Shown here one piece after another: positions 23,028-34,487 of a DNA stretch of 64,000 nucleotides; within the stretch, counting starts at the first letter, position 1, and each line of letters begins with the position of its first letter. The notes beneath the pieces are model-generated. The model had not been told where the DNA came from. It was given only the letters and a program-made list of their open reading frames with translations, and made no database searches. This DNA is from Datisca glomerata (Eukaryota; Streptophyta; Magnoliopsida; Cucurbitales; Datiscaceae), in NCBI GenBank assembly GCA_003255025.1, contig QANY01008211.1, positions 793,743 to 857,742 on the forward strand. The letters run 5' to 3'. A program made the position numbers and the translations under genes.

Positions 23028-24690
23028 TGTTGGATTAGGTTTTAAAATTTGATGAAAATAAATGAACCACGAATGGTTCATGGGCGGAAAATCAAATTTT
23101 TTTCACAACAAACATTTAATCATATTAAATATAAAACCTTTTCTACTTTCATGCACATTTAGATATATATAATTAGATTAGGTAGAAATTTTTTTATACT
23201 TTTCTAGTATCAGAGAAATTCTGACTTGGTGAAATCCTTTTGATCATCTCACGTTCTTTGCTCTTTGGGATATGTAAAAGTTGAATCAATCTTCACACAA
23301 ACAACCACTCGTAGGAATCAATAGTATTTATCATAGGATGTCTTCAAGAATTGAGTGTGGACTCTCAAAACAACAGAGGAATAAAAATAAAGTTTTTCTT
23401 CTTCCTCTAGGGTTTAGCGAGAACAAGGAGAGGTGAGAGAGAAACTCTATTCTTGCTCTGTGATTACACACTGTGGCTAGGGTTAGAGATGCAACCCTAT
23501 TGCCATCCCTTATATAATAATTATGAAATTTACACATATACCCCTTGCTGTAAATTGCCAAAATTCACCGTCTCCCTACACTGCTTATGTGAATTTTACA
23601 TCTCCACTAGAGCCAATACTTGTTCAAATTCATCAATCTAAATTGATAAATTAAATTGACCTCTATCAATTAATTAACTAATTAATTTCTTTTATTTATT
23701 AATTATCCAATAATTAGAAAGCAACAAATTAATTAATTTAAACATTGATTTTGCTCTCCACTACTTCAGTGATGACAACCATCACATATGGGTTTGGGAA
23801 GTGTACCTTGGTCTAAAACACATTTTTGGTCCAACTGATGTTGGTTTTCATTCCTGTCCATATGAGCTACTCCTGAGAACGAATGAACCCACATGAATAA
23901 TGCTATAAGATCCAGATACTCAGGGAATTTATCTCCAAATTTCCCAACCAATTTAATCCTGACGTCGTACGACTCCACTATAGGTCCGATGTCGAATCAA
24001 CTCTCGATTCTTGCACACTATATTTTCTGTTGGTGTATAAATAAATATTTTTATTTCACGGTCCACATAATATTTTGACATATTTCCATTTATAAATATG
24101 AGTAACAAGAGAATGATGTAAAATTATAATTAAAGCTTCTAATTATTATTTCCTTAACTCCTTTATTGACTGAGAATAAGAAAGACATATCAGTGCAGTG
24201 TCTTGTATAGTTCACAATGTTTTATTCAATGACTCATGTCATCAAGTAACGGGCCCGATTTATTTATTCACACACCCATCAATAAAGCCTAAGGTGATAT
24301 TATTACTTTTGCAATCTTACCACAAATTCCATATCTGTGAATCACTTAACTCCAACATAGTTAAATCACGATCCCAACAGCCGAGGTATTGTTCGGCAAT
24401 TCAAACTCACTCCTTTGGCGTATCAAAGATCACAATTAACTTGGTCAAGTTTCATATTCACCTCATGATTAAAGTAATTATGAATACCCTGAAGGTGTAA
24501 TAATTAGATTTAGAGCTAGATCAACGATTTTGCTCTAAACTAATTTGTTACTTGAGTAAAATATAAACACATTTTAATTAAAAAAAAATTTTCATTTATT
24601 CATTAAATTTAGTAATACAAAAATGTTAGGAAAATAACTAAATAACCATAAATAGTTATTACACCCTACTTTATGGACATAATTTCAAAC
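23028..24690 (-). repeat. 5' LTR of copia element B
   Basis: It reads leftward from about 24690 (GTCCATAAAGTAGGGTGTAAT on the minus strand, matching GTCCATAAAGTAGCGTGTAAT of C) to TAATCCAACA at 23028. The length (1.66 kb) equals the C LTR once C's organelle insert is subtracted. The outer TG is damaged, so that edge is good to a few bases. Confidence 0.85.
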
Positions 24691-27600
24691 CTATACCTTT
24701 AAGAAAATGGGGCATCCTCTTATCTTGTTCGTATTTTGCTTGATACCTTTTCTGATAGGTGGGCTCCTATCCTTTATCTATCAGTAAATGGATGAAATTC
24801 ACTCGTCATAATAAATATACAAAAAAACTACATAAAATCAGGCCATGGTCGCTGCATATAAAATCGTTCGTTTACCCGAAAGTCCTCTTTCTACGCCAAA
24901 ATGCTAAATCATTTTGGCTCTCTCACATGGGAATTTTAGTGAATAAGGAAGTTCCTTCTCATTTTTGCATGCCAATTGGGAACTGCTATATTTTGTATCA
25001 TCCCACCCAGACCTATATGCTATTTCACCAACGATCATATAATTCCTAAAAAGGGTAGACCCATATACGATATCTTGACCATGGACTAAAATAGGATGAC
25101 CTTTAGATTTGGATTTTCCTTCATTTAACTCTCCGAAGTGGCATGGCACAAAGACAAATTTGAAAAGGTCAGCGAGTTTGAGGGAAAAAGAACCTTCATT
25201 CATACTCATCACTGTAGGATTAGTTCTCTCATACGGATCATTCTAGGAACGTAATATAATAAAACATTCAAAAGTAAAGCTAGATACAAAAGATATTCTC
25301 TCTAATAAAGAAATTTGATTTTGAACTCTTATATGTCCATCTAAGGTCCAATATTTCACATACATGGTATCAGACAAAGCAAGATGAACAAACGAATTCA
25401 ATGATCTCTATCCTTATCCCTCTGAGAGGTAAAGCTAAAGACGGGTGAATGATAGGAGGATGGTGTTTATTTGTATTATTATGGTGTGTTCTATCCTTTT
25501 GGAGGGGGTCATCGTTCAGTCTATTGGTATGGTATTCTCTCAATCTATTGTTGTAATTGGTTAGGCTTTTCTATTGGAAGGTATTATAATGTAGGTGCAT
25601 ACTGCTCTTTTTACTAGTCTGGCTTCTTCTCGGTCATGGCTGACTGAGCTGGTTCGCATAACTGCGAGATGATTAGGTTCATCTATGATGCTTCTGGGTG
25701 GTAGAGGTTGATCAAATATGCTACACCCACCCTCCGCCCTGATGAATCTACTTTAGACTACCTTTACATTATGAAATACCACTTAGGGAGTTCGAGGGAA
25801 GAACTCAGAACCCAATCTACGAATGAATAACAAATTGTACATAAGCATACACATTTCGAACAGAACCCAAAGTGATCAAAGTGCTGTTTCTCTTACCTAC
25901 ATAGCCCTTCTTGTAGATCTAGGTGTTGCATGGTTGTTTTACAAGTTCTTGCTTTCATTTTGTAGAGTGGGTCAAAGATGTGTTCAACTTGATTCTTGGT
26001 GCAGTCACTTTGTCATTTTATGATTTGACACTCGATTCCGCCTACAAAAACAACTTGCAGCTTGGTGAATCCCTTCATTTTCTTTATGTGTTCCTTCTAT
26101 TTTCTAGTAGCAAGATCTGACTTTTTCTTTGATGACTGATTGAATTAGTGGTCAACATGTGCTTGAACGATGACATTCCTAGAAGTAACTTCCTATGGTA
26201 TGGGATGGTCCCTTATTGATGAATCAAATCACTCTAAAGGAAAGTCATTTTACCACTCTATAGGAAAAGAAATATTATTTTCAAAAGAAGGGTGGTGGGA
26301 ATGGGTTAGCTCAGTTAACAACTTACAATCAGGGTAAGGCACCACCCTAGCATCAACTCACCCTTTCAGATAGGTGTGGTGGGATGTTGTAGCTTCAAGC
26401 TTATAAGAAAGATGAAATAACTATCTTTTTCTCTGTTGTATTGTCCGTTGCTTCACTCGAATCCCTAAGAGTGATGTGGAGAGATCAAAAGTTCAATGAA
26501 GCAGGTGATCCTTCGAAAGAGTATAAAGAGGATGATCAAAATCTCAATTTAGAAATACAGGCATTGAACCTACGAAGGTATCTATTCTTCTGGGCGAAGC
26601 CTCTTCCAACCAAAAAAGCCAGATGCATCAACGTAGGTAATTCTAGAACAATTTAGTAGGGGAGGCTAATATGAATGCATGAAAGTGTAAGGTATTCTTT
26701 TCCAAGACTTTTTTCCCGACCGTAGTGGAGAGATTTTAGTCACTTAGCTCATCATAAATAGATAAACCGATGAGTGTGATAGGAAAAAATGATCCATCGA
26801 TGGAATGAGGACATAGCAAATCAGATCCTAGCTAGAGAGTGACCCTTCGAACCAGTGTGTCTTCATTTGGGGGGGGGGATTCGCTTCTATCTTGTACTTG
26901 GTTAGTAACACTTTGCTTACCTTGAAGAGCCCTTTAGTGAGAAGACCTTTCTTGGGAAAGGTTTCTGATCAGTGAGCACCTTGCACACTGGATCGTAGGC
27001 AGTAATAGAAGACCAGTAGGTCTTTTAGGCATTCAGATTTGGAAGTTATAGACGCAAAAGGTTGTTTGCCTGTGATTGGCTTATTGCTCTTATGGTGGGA
27101 CAACAGCAAGAAGTCCAAATTGGAGTTTTAATGTGACTCCTATGACTACTTGTGTGAACTTAGAAGTAGTAGCAACATTTGTTCTATTTTCGGCTGGTCT
27201 CTCTATATTGATTTTTCATCGTGGTATACCTGAAATAATTTTTTTTCTATCTGATGGAAAGTGAATCGAAGTTGCTTACATGCTTATTGACAATGCTTTT
27301 CTCCATTGCATCTTATCCAGGACCCAATGCTTCGTCTCTTGTTGCTCTTTTGACATATGCACTTTCTATAGGAACCTTTTTCTCTTATTAATTAAGTATC
27401 AAAAGATGGAATGAGGTCTCCCTGCACATCAGATAGGGACATAACTTGAAACTCTCCAGCGAATGAGGAATAGACAGAATGAATAGTTGGTCGGGCAATG
27501 ATTCCGGTTGAAATAGACTCGTCCTATGCCTCATCACTCTCTAGCGCACGTTGAGATTTTTCATCCTTTTCGTCTTTAAAGAAACCTCCCTACACTATGA

Positions 27601-27834
27601 AATTATTTTTATAATGGGTTGAAAAAGCACTAGAATGAACATCATCTTAAGCTATGTTTGAAAGTATATTCATGTAGGTAATGCGCTTTGCATGTTAGAA
27701 GCAGAGGTTGTAGTATAGATAAGAAGCACCACTCAATCATAGATGTACAATGAAGATTCCACCCCTTACGAAGAAGAAAAGATAGTTGCTTTTGTTGAAG
27801 GCTTCTATAGTGAGAAAATGTTCATAGCCACTGG
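24691..27834. other. Unassigned 3.1-kb segment between two LTRs
   Basis: It has a more balanced base composition than the flanking AT-rich LTRs, no satellite or LINE words, and no frame I recognise. The longest frames (24759-25049 plus; 24904-25212 minus) are about 100 residues and overlap on opposite strands. A poly-G run is at 26869-26878. Two readings are possible: organelle (mitochondrial) DNA, suggested only by texture, or the interior of a non-autonomous element whose 5' LTR is D, since a PBS-like string lies just inside D. I cannot decide. Confidence 0.35.
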
Positions 27835-28959
27835 TGCCCTATTTATTATATCAATGATTTTAAAATTAAAAAAAAAGTTTGAACCACGAATGGTTTGTGG
27901 GGGAATATCAAATTTTTTTCTAAAACTTATTTAATCGAATTGAATAATTAAAAACCAAAACAACAAACGATCATGCAAATCAGATATTTAAACAAATAGA
28001 AAAAGGTTGAAACAATTTTCACCTTTGCAATGTATCGAAGATTTTCTTAATTAGTGGAATCCTTGTTACGTTCTTCACGTTCTTCAAACTTCAAGATCCA
28101 AATCTTCAAGCTTCATCTTCAAGAACCAAATTCCCAAAATTTTCTTCACACCAATAATGACTCGTTATTTTCAGAAATATATCTCGTGATAATTTGTTTA
28201 AGAATTGAGTGTGGGCTTTCAAAATGATTGAATAAGAAAAATCAATTTTTTTCTTCCTTCAATTTGAAATTCGGCGGCAACATGTGAGGGGGGGGGGACT
28301 CTTTTCTCTCTCTGTGTAATTACACAATGTATTGATCAATATCAATTAATGTGTTCTAGAATTGTGTTGTATCTAATACAATTCGTGTGGCAATCAAATT
28401 GATATCACATGCATATAGGATATCAATTGTAGGAAATTTTAAATATACCCCTATATTTCAAATTTCCAAAAATTAACCCCAAAATAACCACCATGGCCAA
28501 ATTTTGTATATATCCTCTTAGAGTTTGTGTTGTATCGAAAATCATCAATCTAATTGATAAATCTAATTGATCTCTATTAATTAATTAAATAACTTCTTTT
28601 TATTTACTAATTATCCAAAATTAGAAAATAATAAATTAATTAATTTCAATACAATTAATCACACTTAACTAATTAAGTGACAACACCCATCACATATGAG
28701 TGTAGAAAATACACATTGGCACAAAAAAAAACAAAGCTATAGGTTTCAAATACCCGGGGAATTTATCTATATAAATTTATGACCTATTTAATCCTGACAT
28801 CCAATGACTCCACTATAGGTTCGATGTCGAATCAACTCTCAATTCATGCGCACTACATTTTTTGTTGGTACAAATAAACTCTTTTATTTCACAGTCCACA
28901 AAATATTTTAACATATTACCCATCGTGAATATCAGTAACAAGAGTGGGGATGTAAAATT
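27835..28959 (-). repeat. LTR D (same family as B and C), truncated
   Basis: It matches the B LTR from GAACCACGAATGG (27880; compare 23074) to AGTAACAAGAG and ATGTAAAATT (28959; compare 24116), but lacks the outer ~0.55 kb. The break is exactly where the plus-strand C LTR begins, so C inserted into D. The minus strand just inside the LTR reads AGTGGCTATGAAC, a possible decayed primer site (27816-27832). Confidence 0.82.
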
Positions 28960-29980
28960 TGTTGGAATATGTCTATAAAGTAGCGTGTAACAACTATTCA
29001 TTTGTATTTATTTACTTCTCAAACTTTTGTATTACTGATTTTTTTTATGAATAAAATTGAAAGTTTTATTTTAAATTAAAGCGTGTTTCTAAATTACTCA
29101 AGTCCTAAAACTATTGTCAACAAAAGAAGAGTGAAGACAAAAGTATCTCCAGACGAACTCTTCTGAAATAGTTCAGAAGGATATTCGCAGTCTTAGGATC
29201 GACTTGGCAATCAAATCCGATTACGACTGTTAGGTTGGACCGTTGGATATCAGTCTTGGGGCATAAGAGTGGAGACTCAAATGGTTGACCTAGTAATGTT
29301 ATGAACATGTTGAATAAACCGATAACAAATTAGTTTTAAGCCCAAAACCATTTACCTAGCTCTAGATCAAATTGTTACACCTTAAGGGTATTTTTGTAAT
29401 TACTTAATCCTGAGGTGAATACGTAACTTGACTTGGTTAGTTGCAATATTTGATATGTCAAATAAGAGAGTTCCTATTGGCCATCAACACATCAACTGTT
29501 GGGATTATAATTTAATTAGGTATGAGTTGCATGATTCACAGATATGAAAATTCGTGGTTGGATTCCGAAAACAAAAATATCACCTTATGCTTTATTGATG
29601 GGTGTGTGAATAAATTAACTTTGCCAAATATTTGATAAAATGAGTCATTGAATAAGACTTCTGAACTGTACGAGACAATTCACTATAATGTCTTTCTTAT
29701 TTACAGTCAATAAAGGAGTTAAGGAAATAATAAAAAGACAATTACGACATAAAAAATAAAAAGAAAATGAAATGTTAAATTTTTGAGCAGTCTACTTCCC
29801 TTCGAATGCTGAATCCCCTTAATTAAAAGGAGTACCTTGAAATTCATAAGGGATTGACTTGTCTTTGTATCTTTCCATTCGATCTTTTAGGTCCCTACTT
29901 CACCTCGACGGTTATGCCACGATGTCCTTAAAGCCTATATGCGATGGATAGACTCCTGCAACCATGACATATTTGCTTAT

Positions 29981-30220
29981 GGCTTTAATTTGAGTTGCAG
30001 ATCCTACTCTGGAGACGGAAATACCCACATTAATAGCAGGTCTTATTCCAGCATTGAATAGATCGGCGGATAAGAATATTTGTCCATCGGTAATGGAAAT
30101 TACATTAGTCGGAATATAAGCCGAAACATCTCCCGATTGGGTCTCAACTATTGGTAAAGCAGTCATACTTCCTTCACCTAAAGGAGAACTTGATTTAGCG
30201 GCTCTTTCCAAAAGGAGGTG
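29981..30220 (-). pseudogene. atpA: Plastid ATP synthase alpha subunit piece (C-terminal part)
   Basis: The minus strand reads [64 protein letters not shown] and TQIKA. This is the plastid form of the F1 alpha subunit (the mitochondrial form differs, for example at ITDGQIC and ELF). It covers roughly residues 285-365 of about 505. Both ends stop abruptly. It is a non-functional nuclear copy. Confidence 0.92.
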
Positions 30221-30507
30221 GGGTTCAATGCCTAACAAAAACGGCCAAAAGAAAAAAAAAAGAGATGTATGGCTGAGGGAAGGAAAGAAAGAACGCATGC
30301 ATGGAGATTCCGTCTGTCGGAGGTTCGAGAATCTATGAAAGGACTTCTAAGGCTAAGGAAGAATTCAAGGAAGTCCATTACTGAGAGAAGTGGTGATCTC
30401 GTCTTGCTTGCTGGGAGAGAGGAAGCTTCCGGACCACCTTTTCCAGCCAGATAGCGAGCGATCACTCAGCAATGAACACTAACTGAAAGCGGCCGGGAAT
30501 GAGTACC
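30221..30507. other. Spacer of mitochondrial type
   Basis: Purine-rich, balanced-composition DNA (AGGGAAGGAAAGAAAG, CGGAGGTTCGAG, GGGAGAGAGGAAGC) directly beside the mitochondrial tRNA. It carries a 61-residue open stretch without recognisable content. Called mitochondrial by adjacency and texture only. Confidence 0.45.
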
Positions 30508-30579
30508 TATCCCTTACGGGAATCGAACCCGTGTCTTCGACATGAAAAGACGATGTCCTAACCACTGGACGAAAGGGAC
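30508..30579 (-). tRNA. trnE: tRNA-Glu (UUC), mitochondrial type, nuclear copy
   Basis: 72 nt on the minus strand. The acceptor arm GTCCCTT pairs with AAGGGAT plus discriminator A. The D arm is GTCC...GGAC. The anticodon loop TTTTCAT has anticodon TTC, and the T arm is ACGGG TTCGATT CCCGT. The sequence matches the plant mitochondrial tRNA-Glu rather than the plastid one (which begins GCCCC) or the nuclear one. It is probably not expressed: the D-loop lacks a good nuclear A box. Confidence 0.9.
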
Positions 30580-30691
30580 CAAAAAGCCATTCTTCATATA
30601 CCATATACCTCAGCTCCGAGAATATAAGTGGTTCGTTTTGTTTCTATACGCAATTCATTCTTTCGTTTGTGTTTATGTTGGCCGAGTGGAA

Positions 30692-30749
30692 GGGCCGTCG
30701 CTCAACGGATAAAAGTTACTCTAGGGATAACAGGCTGATCTTCCCCAAG
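30692..30749 (+). pseudogene. rrn23: Plastid 23S rRNA fragment
   Basis: CGCTCAACGGATAAAAGTTA, then CTCTAGGGATAACAGGCTGA and TCTTCCCCAAG. This is the domain V peptidyl-transferase region of 23S rRNA in its plastid form (AAAAGTTACTCTAGGG). Only 58 bp is present, ending where atpA begins. Confidence 0.88.
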
Positions 30750-30756
30750 TGTCCAT

Positions 30757-30890
30757 GCATATACGGAACGCCTCGAAATAATACCAGGAGCTGGAGATTC
30801 AATTAACCGAGATTCAGAAGTGGAAATTTCACCTCGACCATCAATAGGTTTAGCCAGGGCATTTATAACACGTCCTAAATAAGCCTCTAT
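30757..30890 (-). pseudogene. atpA: Plastid ATP synthase alpha subunit piece (middle)
   Basis: The minus strand reads [20 protein letters not shown], then [20 protein letters not shown] and SVY, about residues 105-150 of plastid AtpA. It has the same orientation as the piece at 29981-30220, but the ~130 residues that should lie between are replaced by about 0.5 kb of other organelle DNA. Confidence 0.92.
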
Positions 30891-30891
30891 T

Positions 30892-31035
30892 TGGTCAAAT
30901 ACCTAGCGACAAACTCCTATGTTCCTTTCATTACAGTATTTCTGAACAAGTTCCTGGATAACAAGCCTAAGGGTTTTCTTATTGATGATAGTGACGATAT
31001 TGATGATAGTGGCGATATTGATGATAGTGACGATA
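30892..31035 (+). pseudogene. ycf2: Plastid ycf2 fragment
   Basis: The plus-strand frame reads [35 protein letters not shown] and then the acidic repeat [13 protein letters not shown] encoded by an 18-bp tandem repeat. The text before the repeat and the DDSDDI repeat are characteristic of Ycf2, the large plastid protein-import motor component. The fragment ends in the repeat, where LTR sequence resumes. Confidence 0.88.
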
Positions 31036-31946
31036 TTTACATTCCGCTCTTGTTATTGATATTCACGATGAGTATTATGTTAAAATACTTTGTGGACTGT
31101 GAAAATAAATAGAGTTTATTTATACCAACAGAAAATGTAACGCGTATGAATCGAGAGTTGATTCGGCATTGAGCTACAGTGGAGTCGTACGATGTCAGGA
31201 TTGAGTAGGTCGGGAATTTATGGAGATAAATTCACTAGATATTTGAATCCTAAGCTTTGATCATATGAGTCCATTCGGTCTCAGAAGTGGCTTAGAGAAC
31301 ATGAACAGAAAAATGAACTAAGTTGGACCAAAATGTGTTTTGGTGGCAAGACATATTTCCTACACCTATATGTGATAGGTGATGTCACTGAAGTTAGTTA
31401 AGTGTAATTGTTGTATTGAATGAATTATTTATTATTTTCTAATTATTAGATAATTAGTTAAATAATTCAACTAATTGATAATGATCAACTATATTTATCA
31501 ATTGGACTGATGAATTTCGATACAACTAAAACTCTAGGCTGAAGAAGGAAGATTTGATTTTTCTTCTTGAATCATTTTGAGAGTTCACACTCAAATTCCT
31601 AAGTAAAATTCATCTGAGATATATTTCTGAAATTAACAGGTGGTTATTAGTGGACTAATTCAGAAATCATTCGTGGAAGATCAAGTTCATGGTTTTGATC
31701 TTAAAGCTTGAAGAACACTCGAAAGAGTTCCACCAGTTCAGAATTTCTCCTGTACAGAGCAAAGGTAAAAAATTATTTTCCTTAATCTATTCGTTTTAAT
31801 ATCGTATATGCATGATCAAACTAAAATTGGTTTTAAATTATTTAATATGATTAAATAAGTTAAATAATATTTTTGATATTCCGCCCACGAACCGTTTGTG
31901 GTTCAAATATAATTTTCTTTAATTTTAAAACCGATAGATCCTAGCA

Positions 31947-31960
31947 ATTGGTTTCAGAAC
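31947..31960 (+). promoter_or_regulatory. Primer-binding site of copia C
   Basis: ATTGGTTTCAGAAC, starting directly at the LTR end. It differs at two positions from the initiator-tRNA-Met-complementary TTGGTATCAGAGC. Confidence 0.8.
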
Positions 31961-33610
31961 GTACGTTTAAGATTATGCATATAGATAATTAAAATGAACA
32001 TATCATGATTTTTATGGATATTGGCATTTGTTTGTATGGTAGATTCAAAATTGTTTTGAATATGTTTTGTGATTGGATCCCGAACTATTGGCTCTAGGCA
32101 TTTTTTATTTAGAATTGATGTACGCCGAATTGGAGGCATAAGAATTTATGTAATTTAATTATTGCAATTGTTATAAATTTTAAATTTATTGTAAATTCAT
32201 CGTCGCCTCGAAATTCTCACCGAAAATTGCTCGAAACTGCGGCCGAGAAGTTATCGGACAACCACCGAGAAGATGGTGGAAACATTACTGTTCATACCGG
32301 CACTTTTCACAAGAACTGTTTATATCGGTACTATTCACCGCTGGCCGCCACTACCATGTGTTGTCCCTTACATGGTAGAGTCCTAATCGGATTAGGAAAC
32401 CTACAAGTTTTGGAAACACATGGTTTTAGGAAACCTAGGGTTTTTGAAATTTAAATTTTGAAATATGATTTTAAAATAAATTTTAATCCCTTATTTAATT
32501 TTAATTTAATTTGATAAATTTTTTCAACACTTGTATAATTGCAATTTTTCTAAAAATTGTTTTAGAAATAAATCAATTTACTAATTATTTGGTAATTTGT
32601 CTATCAAAGTAAAAATATGTTGGAAAATTAAAATTTTTAAATTAAAAATTATTTTTAAAAATGAGACTAATATTATGCAAAATGTTACAAAATGGTGGGA
32701 CAACATAGAGACGAATGAGCAAATTGCAGACGCCGTGGAGATTAGTTCATAAATTAATTTGTAATTTATTTATTTTTCTTTTGTGTTGTAATTTGAAATG
32801 AGCCAATATGGAGGTTAAATTTAAATGTATGATTTAATTTTAATCCCGCATCATCATATAACATGTCATCATCATATAACATGTCATATAGGTTAGGGAT
32901 ATGCCAATATAAAATTATCATGTAGCATGTACATGCATCATTGGAGATTAATTAATAATGGTTATTATTTATTTACAATGTGAAATTTATAATGGTTATG
33001 ATTTAAAATTGGGATTTAAAATTAAAAAAAGATCTATAAACTTCATCACGTTTTTCAAATTAATAAAAGTTGTGTTTTTGAAAAACAACCAAAAAATTTA
33101 TTTTTTTCAAAAACTAAGTCGGAGGGTTGTTTACGTTCAAACGTTTCAAAGGTCTCCAATGCAAACATGATCGTGCCACGAGGAAGGGTTAGCTGTCCTC
33201 ACTTGAATGTGAGAAACTTTAGAATCGTGTCGCTTTGAATCATCAAGTTGCTTTAGAAGCTAAGACTTCTAAAGGGAGTGGTAGGTTCCCATAGACGGAC
33301 TGTTAGTCCATAACAACCTTTAAGAGTCGATGCGTTGGTTAAACACTTAGATTGGAGTACATTGGAATCCCCGTAGGGTCTAGTCAATGGGACCAAGGTG
33401 ACCAAAACCACTGGTGATTGGTTAAGCTAAATGTGGAGACATTTGAGCGTTAACCAAACAAGAGGAGTCTCGATGCGATAGGAGATAATTTGGATCGTAA
33501 CGTCATGGAGGAAATGTCTTTTAAAATATTTAGTAGTTGCATCAAACATCATACTTTCCTAAGCAATTGAGAATTTATTTACATCGCTTTATTTATTCTT
33601 TTAAGTAATC
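31961..33610 (+). other. Leader of copia C, no gene seen
   Basis: Long AT-rich untranslated leader with a GC-richer patch at 32200-32400. It corresponds to 20274-23002 of element B in reverse complement, without B's transposon insertion. Confidence 0.8.
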
Positions 33611-34487
33611 ATGTCGCTATCCCTTCTCTCAACTATTCTTAATGCGAACAAATTGAACGGTGGAAATTATGTGGATTGGAAATGAAATCTTGGTATCATG
33701 CTGACGGTAGAAAAGTACAAGTTCGTGCTCACTACCCTTTGTCCTCTTGAGCCTATTGCTGAATCAACTCAACAGGAAATGATGCTTAAGCTTTTTGGCT
33801 GCGTTCTGATGAGATCGCCAGATGTTACATCTTGGCATCAATGAGCAATGTGCTGCAACAACATCATCAAAACTTTGAGACTGCCGCTGATATGATAGTA
33901 AACTTCACCGAAATGTTCAGCGATCAATGTCGTCAAGCTAAACAGACAGCTATGCGTAGCTTCATGAACTGTAAGATGGAACTTGGAACTCCTGTCAGAG
34001 AACATATGATGTTGATAATAAGTTATCTGAATGATATGAAGATCATGGGTGCTAAGGTCGATGGTGAGACTTAAATGGATATGATCCTAGAGTCTTTTCC
34101 TAGTACCTTTGAGAACTTCAATCTTAATTATTCGATGAACAAGCTGAACTACTCACTTCCTGAGCTGATAAGGAGTTGCAAGCTGCTGAGACTCTGTTTC
34201 TGAATGGAAAAAGGAAATATGAAGAGGCTAACTTTACTGAAAGTAGGCCTTCCACCTCTAGCTCTAATAAGAAACAGAGAAGGGATCCAAGGAAAGCGAA
34301 GAAGCAAAAGCTGAGAGCTGCCAAAGGTAAGAGCACCGTGAGAGTAAAGTCGAAAGACAAGTGTCATCACTGTGGAGCTGCTGGTCGTTGGAAACACAAC
34401 TGCCCAGAGTATCTCAAAGGCTTAAGATCTACAGATATAGTAATGGTTACTGAGGCCTGTTATATAGATGACTCTACTTTTTCTTAA
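33611..34487 (+). pseudogene. Copia C gag (capsid and zinc-knuckle protein), broken
   Basis: ATG at 33611 opens MSLSLLSTILNANKLNGGNY, the usual start of this copia gag type. A TGA at 33683-33685 follows NYVDWK. A frameshift near 33790 moves the reading to SNVLQQHHQNFETAADMI, and there is another stop at 34072-34074. Near the end (34362-34403) is a zinc knuckle reading CHHCGAAGRWKHNC. The family motif is CX2CX4HX4C; the His is replaced by Arg here, so zinc binding would be impaired. Gag would form the intracellular particle. Confidence 0.88.

Larger units (their letters stand above)
29766..31035. other. Composite insertion of plastid and mitochondrial DNA
   Basis: About 1.27 kb absent from the 3' LTR and from LTR B. 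In order it holds unassigned DNA (29766-29980), plastid atpA C-terminal part (minus), mitochondrial-type spacer, mitochondrial tRNA-Glu, spacer, plastid 23S rRNA piece (plus), plastid atpA middle part (minus) and plastid ycf2 piece (plus). These are not neighbours in any plastid genome. The block is therefore either mitochondrial DNA that already carried plastid pieces, or several organelle scraps joined during break repair. Confidence 0.85.
28960..31946 (+). repeat. 5' LTR of copia C, split by organelle DNA
   Basis: It starts TGTTGGAATATGTC (compare TGTTAGTATATGTC of the 3' LTR) and ends GATCCTAGCA next to the primer site. The LTR text breaks off near 29765 and resumes near 31036 (GTTATTGATATTCACGATGAG, compare GGTACTGATATTCACGATGGG at 38298-38318). 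Confidence 0.9.

Noticed and set aside
24904..25212. 102-residue minus-strand frame overlapping a 96-residue plus-strand frame
   Set aside because: Neither shows a recognisable domain; overlapping opposite frames of this size occur by chance. I tried to fit plastid and mitochondrial proteins and could not.
26869..26878. Run of ten G
   Set aside because: A short homopolymer with no neighbouring signal; possible sequencing-length artefact.
30269..30454. Arg/Lys-rich 61-residue frame in the organelle insert
   Set aside because: It lies in purine-rich mitochondrial-type spacer, with an overlapping frame on the other strand and no known homologue.
30692..30749. Possible functional rRNA gene
   Set aside because: Only 58 bp of 23S rRNA is present, joined directly to atpA sequence.
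34124..34397. Two 78-82-residue frames antisense to gag
   Set aside because: They are shadows of the gag reading on the opposite strand.
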